This document shows, in pieces, positions 36,222 to 48,305 of a DNA stretch of 64,000 nucleotides. A model generated the notes under the pieces. It worked only from the letters and a program-made list of their open reading frames with translations, did not search any database and was not told the DNA's origin. Source of the DNA: Nymphaea colorata (Eukaryota > Streptophyta > Magnoliopsida > Nymphaeales > Nymphaeaceae); contig NC_045146.1 in NCBI RefSeq assembly GCF_008831285.2, positions 22,399,703 through 22,463,702 of the forward strand, given 5' to 3'. How positions within the stretch are numbered: the stretch's first letter is position 1; each line of letters opens with the position of its first letter. The position numbers and the translations under genes were made by a program.

Positions 36222-39200
36222 TTTTTCTTGATGTGTGGTGTGAAGAGAAATTTGAGCGGGTGGACGGCGTTCAGGAAGCGTTGGAGGCGTTCGATGGGGC
36301 GAGCAAAGGGAAGTACACAATTGGGCTGGGACAAGACTGCATGGCCTTCTGCACAGAGTTGGAGGACGTCATCTCTATGAGGTCCTCTCTCTCTCTCTCC
36401 CTCTCTCTCTCTGCGTGTGTGTGCGTGTTAATATTTTCATCTATCAAAGTAGGATATGTGGTTAAATTGAGTGCACGGGAAGAGAAGACATAATGGTTCA
36501 TTAAATTCAATTTATCTAACAACTTTGCCTTGGCTTTGAAGGTTGAAATTGGTATGCATCGCCACCGAGAAGAGTAGCAACAAGGATGATAATGAATTGT
36601 AGTTGTCTTCATCTTTACTTTATTTGTACCAATTGTGTTGGTTCGTTTGAACTGGAACTAGCAAAACAGAGCTAGCCTGGTTTTGATGGTCCTCCACTTT
36701 CGAGCTATGTTATGCTTTTGGTGGTTCGAAACCGGTCGAATTTGATGGCTGTTGCCAACCGCGTGTCGCAGCGTGAAGTTGGTATTTCTCTAGGTGGTAG
36801 AATACATAACGTAGTTTATCCCTTTTTCTCTTTGAGAAATTCGCTTCGAATCTCCCCAAATGCAATTAATTAGCTGCATTCTGGTTATGATTTTTCATCT
36901 AAACAATTAAGAATACGCTGAGATCCGAGAAAAAAAATATGTGAAAAGGTAAATGGACGGTGCCTACAACTTGTAAGGTTTCGGTCTATGACTGGGTTGA
37001 CATGGTCTTTCAATTGTCAAAATTTGAATTAATCAAGTTTAAGATCCAGGGTTTTATTTGGTTCGGAAAAAACAAAAAAAAAACTTATGTTTCACAGACT
37101 AGGATGCCACGGTCTAGGTTCCTTAGAAGAACAAATTAAAGCCATCAGTGTTACTGAACGGAATAAGCCACAAGTGAGTATGTTTGACGATATCCTTTAC
37201 TAATCTTCAATGATTTTCACCACTTACGAAGCAAATTCGTGCAAATTGGGTTTGTAAAGCCAGATAAGCTGCAAGAAACTGATTTTCGTATTCTTTTATT
37301 AATTATAGATTTGACAGCCTGCATCACCTAATTCGTTTTATTGTTTTCTTCATACATCAGTTGTTGCATGTAGATTCAAAACTGACACAAACATTTTCAG
37401 CTTGACAGTTGTCACATCTCTTCTTCAGAAGTATGGAGTTGATCCGAAGCAGATTGGTCGTCTAGAAGTGGGCAGTGAAACCGTCATAGACAAGAGCAAG
37501 TCCATTAAGACCTGGCTTATGCACATATTTGAGGTTAGATCTCAATACCGTATGAAATGTCTGTATCTGTCTTCAATTAATTGTTTTCTTTTTATTTGAT
37601 ACAATGAAATGCATTCATATGTTTTTCGTGTTTGGAGGCAATGTACTTAATGTCAATATGAAATGGCTTAGGAATATGGCAACAGTGATATTGAAGGAGT
37701 TGACTCCACAAATGCATGTTATGGAGGGACTGCTGCTTTGTTCAATTGTGTAAACTGGGTGGAGAGTAGCTCATGGGATGGGCGCTATGGTCTCGTCGTC
37801 TGCACAGATAGTGCGGTATGAACTTTATCTAAGCATCACCTGTTCGGATGTTCCTGGTCATTGATATTGTTGGCAACCAAAACTACATAACGGGGTGCTT
37901 TCTTCTGATTTCCTTATCATATCCATAGTGTACAGGGTACTCTTTTGGTTTGGCATAAAGAAATTTCAATTAAATTGTGCATGACTTGTTTTAGTCAACA
38001 TTCCAACTTATTTCCCGGCGTTAACCCCACGGCAACCTCTGGTTTATTTGCTGTCAACAAATATAACTGTTCGTCAATGTTCTCTAGTTAATACTATGTG
38101 TGTTACATGCTTTACAACTTTAGTTTGTAATTGACAGCCTCTAGCCCCATAAATAGAACATTTTGTTAAATAAATTTTTTTACAATTTATAGTTATTATA
38201 CGCCATGCTAATATCCATTCCGCATCGGTGAACAGTGAGATGGTGAGGCGTTAGCTTTATTTAACGTGATTGTGCAGCTAGAGTTCCATCCATGAGTGAT
38301 AAAAGGGGGTCTTCCTTTTGTATTCACTTGCGTGGTTTTCCATCAAATGCCTTGGTTGAGAACTTAGCATGAAAGCATTCAACTGTGCTTCTTCTGTTCA
38401 TAAAAAATAGCCTGTTCACTCAGTTGCTGACTGTTGGGATTTGATTTATATGGAGGTATAACTTTTTTCCTCTTTTCATTGCTGTATGTACTTAAATGAG
38501 TAGTTCTGTTTGGTAGGTTTATGCTGAAGGACCTGCTAGACCAACTGGAGGGGCTGCTGCTATTGCAATGTTGATTGGGCCCAACGCACCTCTTGCTTTT
38601 GAAAGTAAACTCAGGGGAACTCATATGTCTCATGTTTATGACTTTTACAAGCCCAATCTTGCAAGTGAATACCCAGTAAGCTTCTCTGCTCTTCTATGTT
38701 TACAATTTTCATTTTGGTCCATGTCTTTTTCTGGTATTCTGATTTTTCAAATGCTTATCTGGTGAAAACATAGTCTGCCAACCAGAATGAAGTGGTTACT
38801 GAGATTTATGTTATACCAGAAACTGTTATATTTTATTCCTTTGTCATGCAATGAAAGTAACTTCCATAGATCTGTATATCATCATTTTGACTTCTCTCTT
38901 CTCAAGTACCACCTATTTATCCCTTCCTGCTCATGTGGAAGGCAAAGTGTGCTGATATTTCATGTTATTGCATCATCTTAATTAATTAGTCAGTTAATTA
39001 ATTAATGAATTAATTGCTTAATTAATTATTGATATTAAGCCCATATTGCTTGTCCAATTTGAGCTTCACATTATTAGTTAGGTACTCTTGAGGATAATTT
39101 GGATGCTGTATTATATTTCAAGTACATTTAAAAAATGTCTTCTGTCAGCATCAGCAACTTTATTTAGCAATGCCTGAAGGCTGTGTCATTCACCTAACCT

Positions 39201-42200
39201 GAGTAAATGCAGATTTAATTAAGGTAAAGTGCATAATAAATTCTGGTAAATCTTGTGGGTATGATGCTCATAATATGCATTCGGCTCAGTGTCTCATCAC
39301 TGTAACAGTAATTACCTAGATAAAGGAGATGATTATGTCTCTTGACAACCCAGTGGCTGAGATATCAATTTAAATATCCGTATTGTCTGAATGGAAGAAT
39401 TTAATCACTAATGCTTTTGGGGAGCATTTTGTCATTTTCTTTCTTTAGAAAATTTTGGATCTGTAATCAATTTCAAATTCAGTAAACAAGATTTTCTTTA
39501 TACTTTATAGCTTATAAGGGATATAGATTTTAAATATTTTTGTTCAACTAAGCATTTTCTACCCCTTTACTATTTCAGTATTTCTATAGGTTTTTTATAA
39601 TCAATAAACTAAAAAGATACATTTTTTTGAGGATTAACTAGCTCACCGTTGCTATTAGGGACAACTAAGACTACTGTTTTGAAACTTCACTAGGTCAACA
39701 GTTATAAAAATTATGCACAGACTAAATTCGAGCTGACAAATTATGAGTTCATTTTCATTGAAACACATAGGATACTCCACTTTTCTCTGTACTACTGATT
39801 GTATATTTATTTTATAAATGATTTGTATCCATATTTATTTTGGCACCATCCTCCTCGCTTTGCTCACATGGGACTCTTATGCTCCCTGAGTTTGGTGTTC
39901 TACATGGAAGCTTCTACTCTACTTATCGTTTTCACTACCATATGATACTGTCAACAGGTGTAAATCTGAGTGCTTTTTGTGTAGGTTGTGGATGGAAAGC
40001 TTTCACAGACCTGTTACCTTATGGCACTTGACTCTTGTTACAAACGATTTTGTGCCAAGTAAGATCAGGACTTTCTTGCTTTTTTTGTTTCTTTCCTTTT
40101 AGTGGGTTTTTATTTTGCAGATTATTTTATCTCATTCCTGCTTGGTTCAATTTCAGATATGAGAAGTTGGAGGGAAAGCAGTTTTCTATTCTTGATGCAG
40201 ATTATGTAGCCTTTCATTCTCCATACAATAAGGTGTCTTGTTAATTTCAATCTCCAGTAACATGGATTTCTTTTAACTGATCTATTTGTTAAAATTCTTT
40301 CAGTTCTAATTCTTCATTATTTGGTTTAAAATGATAATGCAGCTTGTGCAGAAAAGCTTTGCCAGGCTTCTATTCAATGACTTTTTGCGGGATGCCAGGT
40401 TTTCACCATATACCTGATTTTGTGATTACAATTATCCACCTACTGTCTGAATGGATGGCTGTCACGTGGATTTGAGGGGATAATTTTAAGCTACTGAATA
40501 TGGAGATGACAATGAGCTAAGAATAAGGAAGCAGCTGAGAATTCTGTAACAAATATGCTGCATTGCTTTTTTTGTTTTTTTGTTCCTTTGTGTGGGATTT
40601 GGGGGTGCTTAAGCCACTTGAATAGAGTAGCACACTGTTCTTCATTTTTAGAATAAAATCTTAAACATCTGGTCTGATAATAGTATTTACTTATTTCCAT
40701 TTGGGAAGTCTGGTGCAGAAACCGGAAGTGTGAAATTCAGGCATTTTGCAAACCTCTGTGGCCACTTATTTCTTCTGGACCTGTTCTTCTAAAACTTTTT
40801 ATCTATTACAGAAGGACTAAACTGGAAGGATGAGCATATATGTCTGCCCTTTAGCTTTTTAACGTTCTGTCCTCAACTAGGATCAGGAGGCATAGGTGTT
40901 TAACCTTAGCACCTGATTCTTCCTTGATATGAAGTTCACAGAAACTGTGCTACCAATTTATGCCCATTTATGTGTCGCCTAAGTCATGCAGATCAGCTTG
41001 ATTAAAGATGTTACCAATTTTATTCCTGGTGCCATAACTTAAACCTCAACCTTTTAGTCACTTTTAAATTAAACTTGTCCATCCTGCATCCCATGTCTGT
41101 TGGTTTGCATGGAAAACACGTTTTATTTCAAATTGGCATGTACTGGCACCAGTGGTGTTGGCATATCATCTAGCGCCATTGTGGTTGGGCAAGTTTTTAG
41201 TATGCCTTGAAGTGTTCTTTTAGGTCTTCAGCTTCTGTTAGTGTGGCTTGAAGTAAAGATACAGAACGCCATCTCTGATGGTCAAAGTCACATGGGCACT
41301 TTAGTAAAGTCCACATACCCATGTCACCATACCCATACCTAAAGTGGGTACTTGGACACACTTTGATACTTCTTAGCTCAAAGTTGATCCAATCTACCTA
41401 ATTTTACTTGATGATTTAATTTTTTCTAACTCAGTTTTCACTTTTCAATCTATTTTTTAGAGTCATTGTTCATTAACAGATAATGTTTTTACTTATACCA
41501 CTTGTTTATTTAAATTTTGTTTTTATTTGATCTTTTTGTGCTATTTTGCATATATATATATATATAACCTGATATGTCTCCATACCTACATTTTCTAAAG
41601 TTTCTGTCTTTTTGTGCTATTTTGCATATATGCATATATATATAACCTGCTATATTTCCGTACCTACATTTTCTAAAGTTTCCGTATCTACCTGCACCTC
41701 CGTACCCATACCCATGTGACTTAAATGATGGTCGTTTATAAATTGCTGTATCTCACTGTTGTTGTGGGGGCACCTTTGAAGGCCTTTGTCCAAATCCAAC
41801 AGACACTTCATGCCTCTTAGTTGGGATAGCTTTTTTAACTGAAATCTGCTAGTGCATTGTTACATATTTAAAATGAGCTTCCCTATATTTTCTTTCCATA
41901 TTCCTGGAAACAACTATAGTATGTATTTTTTGGTATCTGTGTTACTAAGCATGCTTGTAAATTTTTTCTTTTGTAGTTCTGTCGAGGAGAATGCTAAAGA
42001 GAAGTTTGCACCATTTGCAAGCCTGTCTAGTGATGAAAGTTATCAGAACCGGGATCTTGAAAAGGTCTAATGCAGCTCTTTGGATTTAGTGTTATGGCTT
42101 GGATCAATTTTGAAATTATCCTTATGCCTGGGTGTTCTACGAACTTGAAAATTTGATTTCTTGTCATTCCTACTAGCTTACAGTTATCATGGAATTTACT

Positions 42201-43258
42201 TAGGTATCTCAACAACTGGCCAAACAGCTATACGACATAAAAATACAGCCATCAACTTTGTTGCCAAAGCAAGTCGGCAACATGTACACTGCATCAATTT
42301 ATGCAGCATTTGCGTCCATTATTTATAACAAGCATAAATCGTTGGTAATGCCTTATTGTCAGGTTTCTAGTTTGTTGTAGCATATCCAGCATATTCTTGG
42401 GTTAACACTTAACATGATATCCACAGGATGGTCAAAGAATATTAATGTTCTCCTATGGAAGCGGTTTGGCTTCAAGTTTGTTCTCCTTGAAACTACACAT
42501 GGGTGAACATCCATTCAGCCTGTCAAATATTGCTGACGTGCTAAATATCTCAGAAAAGCTGGAGTCGAGACATGTGGTATGTCGATAATTTTTTGATATA
42601 TGTCCAAGAAATTAACTGCTGCTTTTGTTTCATATTGAAAAAGTCTAGTACATATCAAGTATATCTTAGGAGGAAAATAGGCATGGGTGTCTTGGATAAG
42701 CGATCTTAGGTAGAAAAATTGTTGTTATTTCGTTTCTTCCTTTCTCATCTCAAACGTTTATTGCCATAACCCTGTTGCTGTTTCTTTTCAAGTTTCTTCG
42801 ACCTTTCATATTACTATTTCCCTTAATTTTGGAGCAACCACACAATTTCTTGCAGCACCTTTTCTTTTATTTCTGATGGTTTTCATCTCATTTTGCCTAT
42901 TTCGAGTTCCATCGTTCTCCTGACTTCGTTAGGTCAGTCCTGTTACAACAGGGTTGCCATTGTTTTTATCCTTCAAAATTTGGCATTGCTATTGACATTT
43001 TCAATATAGTGATTGAATATATACATTATTTTTCAGTTTTCACCGGAGAAATTTGTCGAAAATATGGTCCTGATGGAACACCGTTATGGAGCTAAAGGAT
43101 TCGTGACATCCAAGGACAGGAGCTTGCTTAGTAATGGAACATTCTACCTTACGGAGGTTGATTCCATGTACCGGAGGTTTTATGCCAAGAAATCAGGAAG
43201 TGAAGATGCGGGCGAAACAGATGTCAGCTGTGAAAATGGCAAACTTAATGCTCATTGA
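35940..43258 (+). CDS. HMGS: Hydroxymethylglutaryl-CoA synthase (mevalonate pathway)
   Basis: Twelve exons: 35940-36011, 36275-36381, 37401-37533, 37672-37815, 38517-38675, 39985-40058, 40157-40232, 40343-40398, 41977-42064, 42204-42344, 42427-42576, 43037-43258 (TGA). They total 1422 bases, 473 residues, the usual plant length. It condenses acetyl-CoA with acetoacetyl-CoA to HMG-CoA in the cytosol. The catalytic triad is visible: Glu86 ([11 protein letters not shown]), Cys120 ([12 protein letters not shown]) and His250 (FHSPYNK). Start: [19 protein letters not shown] matches the family N-terminus. Exon 1 must end CAACAG|GCATAC, a GC donor, because no GT lies near and exon 2 starts exactly at the family residue EALEA. 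Introns 1 and 2 begin next to CT repeats. Intron 8 holds a MITE. All other sites are GT-AG. Confidence 0.97.
36182..36220. repeat. Compound (CT)n(GT)n microsatellite in HMGS intron 1
   Basis: About 14 CT units run into GT units, then a T-rich stretch that serves as the polypyrimidine region of intron 1. Confidence 0.9.
36385..36412. repeat. CT microsatellite at the 5' end of HMGS intron 2
   Basis: The intron donor AG|GTCCTC merges directly into a CT run (one CC interruption), followed by GTGTGTGTGCG. Confidence 0.88.
41284..41725. mobile_element. MITE with 8-bp target duplication (hAT-like), in HMGS intron 8
   Basis: TGATGGTC occurs at 41276-41283 and again at 41726-41733, flanking 442 bases. 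The left end AAAGTCACATGGG and the reverse complement of the right end TTTAAGTCACATGGG form an imperfect terminal inverted repeat. Subterminal TACCCATACC words recur in inverted order. There is no coding capacity. An 8-bp duplication is the hallmark of hAT transposition. A related element lies at 49348-49654. Confidence 0.8.
41531..41684. repeat. Tandem duplication of about 76 bp inside the MITE
   Basis: TCTTTTTGTGCTATTTTGCA starts at 41531 and again at 41607. The following TATATA, ATAACCTG and CCTACATTTTCTAAAGTTTC blocks are repeated with a few changes. Confidence 0.85.
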
Positions 43259-44576
43259 TCTTACATGATGAGCACAGTCAGCCGCAGGAAATTAGTATTT
43301 TACCGCTTAGGATGTAGTGCAGAAGGTGTTAGATTGTGATCATCATCTGTTTGAACATGGTGAATTGTGCTAATTAATTTATTTTGCTGCAAGTCATCTA
43401 TCTATCTTTGTCTTTTTCATGTGCTTCACTACATATATATATATAATATAGCTTACATCGTTAGGATTTGACAAAGCGGCAAAGCCTACCTCTTTGAGGT
43501 TCCTTTCTTCCATACCAGTCCTTGAACCCTGGACGTTGTAATGTACCATCATTTGGTACCACCACAACGCCAGGCACAACTGATACGAAGCTTACCTCTT
43601 ATTTTTAAGATTCACTGATAAACTGCCGGGTGCCCTTTCCTAACTCCCTGATCGTGTAAGCGTCTCAAATTTAAGTAGGGTTTTCTTTGTGTCGCTCGAT
43701 TTATTGACGCTACCCCCTTCTTGGCCTTTTGAGCGGGCTGGGTTTGTGGAGAATCCTATCAAATTATGCCCAAGTGGTGTCTGTCGAACTCTTTTATTCC
43801 TTCAACTCAAAGGGTCTTCAGTGCTAACACCACAGCAAGGGATGTGATCTCGACTTTTGGTAATAATAACAAGTTATCGTTTTATGAATCTACTCAAAAG
43901 AACAAAATAAAGTTATTGTTTTATGAATCTACTCAAAAAAACAAAATAAGGTAGATTCACGAGATAAATATGGCAGTATTTCATAATCTGTCACAATTTT
44001 TTGAAGTAAATTCATGAAACAGTAACAACATATTACTTTTGCTAAACGGCCCCTAAGCGTTCTTGCAGTTGATCAGAGGCGAAGCTGGAGCTCATAAAGA
44101 CCACAAGATTATGAGCTCCAGGTTGGGCTCTGATCAACCACTACCTAACATGAATTGAATTTGAGATATCTGGGTTCCAAGCAGTACCCTAAGACCAACA
44201 AATTTAAGACAATAGAACAAAATCTCAAACAGTACGTTACATTATTTCTAAGTTGGGCAACAGGATTTGGAACTCTAATTATTTTGTTCTTAGATGTGGA
44301 ATGGTAGGTTTGTGTGAACTCTTTCATTATCTACCCACAGCCACCAAGGTCACCCAATTAGTAGCATTGCATGTAGCAAGATAGCACTTTCTAAATTAAA
44401 AGCACGCAGAGCTCTTTAGGTGTGGGTTCTAAAAAGGCTCGGGTATTACTAGCCCTACCTTGGTTTACTCTATCCGTAGGGAAGTGCGATGTCCAAGACA
44501 TTTCTTTCATAAAAAAGTCGCCATAAAAAACATATATAACATGCACAGTCGTTATCGATTAGCTTCTACAAGCTGA

Positions 44577-44582
<6 letters not shown>

Positions 44583-44627
<45 letters not shown>
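44583..44627. repeat. (TA)n microsatellite
   Basis: About 22 uninterrupted TA units immediately before SINE-like copy B. Confidence 0.9.
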
Positions 44628-44630
<3 letters not shown>

Positions 44631-44639
44631 CAGCCTTAA

Positions 44640-44810
44640 TAAAACATGAGTTGGGTCGTACCTAAGCGGCTTAGTATAGATGGTTGGATAGTTGTGTAAG
44701 TGGGAGCCCCATCGGCAGTTTGATTCTACGTGTGCTGAGCTCTTAAACTGCAAACAATGGTAATGAGACACTTAAGTTGACGGGTATACCATAGGTCTAT
44801 CTAGATTCAA
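44640..44810 (+). mobile_element. SINE-like dispersed repeat, copy B
   Basis: The best preserved copy. It has GCTTAGTATAGATGG (A-box-like), GTTTGATTCT (B-box-like), AAACTGCAAACAATGG, AAGTTGACGGGTATACCATA. The order and spacing match copies A and C. The layout suggests a tRNA-derived SINE, but this is inference. Confidence 0.5.
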
Positions 44811-46036
44811 AAGCAGCTTTGGACCCTCGTGACAAAGGGAAAAAGAAGATTGCACCCTTCGCCTCATGGTGGGTTTCCACCATAATGCTTGGATTTGATC
44901 GCCGTCTTTGCACCTATCAAACTTGTCCAGCCTCTTCAGGTCTTCTCCCATTACACCTCGGCTGTTCTTTGAAAAACATGACAATCTCACTTCCACAGAT
45001 AGATTATCCTTGCTGTACAAATCAAGGAACAATGGTAAAATACCAATTTTGTATCCAACGTTTCTCACCAGCTATATAAACTTTTATTTCTAAAATTGAA
45101 AGAGAAAAGTAGGAAGCAAAGGAAAGAAGGAACCCTCCCCTTCTCATCAGAGATTTTTAGGTGTGATACAATTCCAAGTGAAAGCATGCTCTATGGTTTA
45201 CCTTCCTAGTAAAATTTATGTTAAACATGCCCTTGAAATTGTGGATTGCTCTTGTTTACAGCAACTAAAAACTTAAACACACTCCTCATTAGAGAACTTT
45301 CTTTTGGCATACCTGGTTGGATTTTTGGACAAAATCCGCCGTGCACCTTTGATCCGTTGAGAAAAAAAAAGGGTATAAGAATCAATGAAAATAATTAAGT
45401 TTTAAAAATATTTTAAAAACAAGTAAGAATAACACGTGATGTGACTCTTGAATTGGCTACTAAATCAAAATTATCAAATTGATTTACATTGATTCGATTC
45501 AATTCAGGCACATTCTAATAACTTTGAAATACCAACCGAAGTAAAGAGGAGCAGGTGATGTAATTTCACACACAAACATGCAATAACCGAACAACATACC
45601 AAACCAAAGTTATGGAAAAGTAGGACGAATCTAAGCACCAATGCCAAATTGGCAATCGAAGAATCAAACAGCGAATAACATCATAAATTATCGATCATCT
45701 ACGAGACTACGATAAGAAAGACTTCATAGAAAAAATTGCAGAAGGAAAAAAGAAAAAGAAAACAAAAAACCCTACGAGCAGACTGCCGCCGTAAGATCTA
45801 AAATGCTAAACAAATCCAAGCAATAATTGGGGAATTCTAAGATGTAACTGGCTCGGATATTTTTTCGGGTCAGGCCCCTCTATCTCAGGTGAAACCTCCA
45901 TTGGGACCGCCTCAGCCCCCCCCCTCTCTCTCTCTCTCTCGATTTCGTTGGTGGGCATGTGTCTGAAGGTGTGATTCTTCGGTTACAGTTTCTTCTCTTT
46001 AGCTCCGCTTCGTCCCAGTTTCACCCTGATACCCCC

Positions 46037-46223
46037 ATGGGCTTTTGGCTTTAGGAATCTTTAAAATAGCGTAAGCTATTTGTTGTGTCACTTAGAATTG
46101 ATTCCCATGTACTTTTGCTAGAGTTGATGGTGAAAAGCAAGAAAACTCTCCCTCTCCCTTCCTCTCTCTAAACGAATGGTTGAGCTTTTCATCTTGGGGG
46201 TTGCATTTGGCTTTGATAATTGA
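46037..46223 (+). promoter_or_regulatory. Four short upstream ORFs before PEX16
   Basis: ATG-started frames end before the PEX16 start: 46037-46054 (MGFWL), 46107-46121 (MYFC), 46127-46171 (14 codons, MVKSKKTLPLPSSL) and 46176-46223 (15 codons), whose stop is 4 bases before the PEX16 ATG. If all are in the 5' UTR they would be expected to lower translation of PEX16. The transcript start is unknown; the later ones are the more likely to be included. Confidence 0.4.
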
Positions 46224-46227
46224 TGCA

Positions 46228-48305
46228 ATGGAAGCCTACAGGAGATGGGTTTGGAAGAATAGGGAATTCGTCCATTCCTTAGAAACCTTCGTCAACGTGA
46301 GTTCCCGTATTCACCCCCCTCAGCACTTCCTTTACTTTTTGTTTGTGCTCCCTATATGGTGGCTGTTTTTGACGATTGGAGGTTTTTCCTTTTGACCGGT
46401 TTTTCATGTTGTACTGATTCTTATGCAGGGATTGACTTGGCTTCTTCCTGAACGATTTTCGGATTCTGAGATCGCTCCAGAAGCAGGTTTTGTAGAGTTT
46501 TGGTAAATTTTTAATGAGGATATGGTCTTCATCATCAAATTCACTTTCCCATTTTTTGGTTTGGCTATTTTGTTGAATGATTTTTTTTTTTTTGGTTGTG
46601 TAGTGACATCCATTTTGGGGATAGTCGCTGGTATCAATCAGCATATTATAGAAAAGTCGGCAGCTCAGATTCAATTTGGTGTTCAGGATCATGGATTCCC
46701 TTGGTCTTTATGCTTATCTGCTGTCAAAGAGTTGGAGACACTGGTTGAAGTTGTAGCTCAACACTTCTATGGAGATGATAAAAAGTGGAACTCAATTGCT
46801 CTCACAGAAGCTATAAAGTGTGCACCTTTATGTTCCCTTTTTGAATTTTATGAATGCATTGAGTATTTTGTGTTCTTTTCAATTACGATAGAAACAAAAA
46901 TGTGCCTTTAAAAATCTCCTTGAAAGAGGCATGTAAAATAGAGAAGAAAGGTTTCTGTTCTAAACGTTAGGTATGTGCTCTGTAGGGCTATGATCCGTTT
47001 GATCATGATGCGTGAAAGTGGCTACAAGATGCTTTTGAACGGAGGGGTGACGTTGAACATTGGAGATGCTTTGGATGTTTCACAGCCTTCCGTTAGGAAT
47101 CCTTCTATGCAGTCTGTTACAGGCAAACCTGGTACACATTATGGCCCTGGTCACTTCTATGATTTCAGAGACGGTGGTCCTCATAGTCTAGAAGGTAGGG
47201 CCATGGTTGCACTGAGTAGATTTGGGGAGAACGCGAAGATGAATTACCAACCAACGTGGTTGAGCAGATCTCAGAGCCGTGACTTTGAACAATCTGGTAA
47301 GTTAGCCCTAACAATACATTCTTACCCGAAGGCTTAGTATTTCCCCCTTGAAATCGTTTTGGAAACTTATAGCATTGATGATGTAGTTTAAGCACTGTCT
47401 TGGCTGATTATAGCTGCTTCTATTTGTTCAAGATGCACAACAGGAGAAGCCAACACTTGCATCAGTATTTTCTGAGAAGGGTCTAGTTGGTGCTGCATTT
47501 GTGTTTGGAGAAGTGCTTTACATAATGAGACCAGTCATCTATGTTCTATTTATCAGAAAATATGGACTTCGGTCCTGGATACCATGGTTTTCGTCCCTTT
47601 CAATTGACATTTTGGCTATGAGCCTGCTTTCTTTCACATCAAATCTGTCCCGGAAAGGCAAAAACTCACTTCTACTTTCTGCTGTTGAGAAAGATGAGGT
47701 CAGTAATCATCAAGTTATAGTTCCTACATGGCATCATTTTGCTCATGAATCAGTTCTTTTAAACGAGAAACTGTCAAACTGAAGTAGAAGATAAGAGCTG
47801 TTGGTTATCATCCATCCTGTTGTACGCAAGCACTGCTTCTGTTAGCATCCTCTGTTTCATTAAACCTAACTTTGTCCTCTTGAACCACAATGCAGTTAAA
47901 AAGAAGAAAACTTTTATGGGCATTTTACATCTTGAGAGATCCTTTTTTCAGCAAATATACTAGGTAAACTGCCTCTTTTTGCCATGGTTCTTTTACGTAG
48001 TGTGTCTTTGTGTGCTTATAATATTGACTCTGGTCTTTCAGGCACCATCTTGAGAATTCTGAGAAAATATTGAACCCCATACCTTTTGTAGGGTTTTTTA
48101 CAGGTATACTTTTTTACGTCATTTACTTATGCAGTCCCCCATATCTTGTGCCGCTATCCTAAGAGCTGTTGAACTTAATGGAAGACATTTGAGTTTCTTT
48201 AGTGCAGGTTCATGTTAATGTTTTCTTTATATTGTGCATGCAGCGAAACTTGTTGAACTGATTATTGGTGCCCAAACACGGTATACGTACACATCGGCAT
48301 CATGA
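46228..48305 (+). CDS. PEX16: Peroxisome biogenesis protein 16 (PEX16/SSE1)
   Basis: Eight exons: 46228-46296, 46429-46486, 46604-46817, 46986-47296, 47433-47698, 47896-47963, 48042-48103, 48244-48305 (TGA). They total 1110 bases, 369 residues, close to the Arabidopsis length as remembered. All introns are GT-AG. Start MEAYRRWVWKNREFVHS matches the family. Further blocks are GLTWLLPERFSDSEI, SGYKMLLNGG, FGEVLYIMRPVIYVLFIRKYG, LRDPFFSKYTR and GAQTRYTYTSAS. Hydrophobic segments near the GEVLYIMRP block and the C-terminal VGFFTAKLVELI are consistent with membrane insertion. Family role: ER/peroxisomal membrane protein that recruits peroxisomal membrane proteins; its loss in Arabidopsis gives shrunken seeds. 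The region between KMLLNGG and the GR-AMVALSRFG block is variable, as in other plants. The frame is intact. Confidence 0.97.

Larger units (their letters stand above)
43259..46036. other. Intergenic region between HMGS and PEX16
   Basis: No gene supported. It holds a 39-bp tandem duplication at 43871-43909/43910-43948 (AAGTTATCGTTTTATG...), a (TA)n tract, a SINE-like copy and, at 45919-45939, a C/CT tract in the likely PEX16 promoter. Confidence 0.5.

Noticed and set aside
35867..36612. Several overlapping frames rich in SLSLSLSL or REREREREE in the HMGS 5' part
   Set aside because: These are translations of CT/GA microsatellites in introns 1 and 2 or of the opposite strand of HMGS exons.
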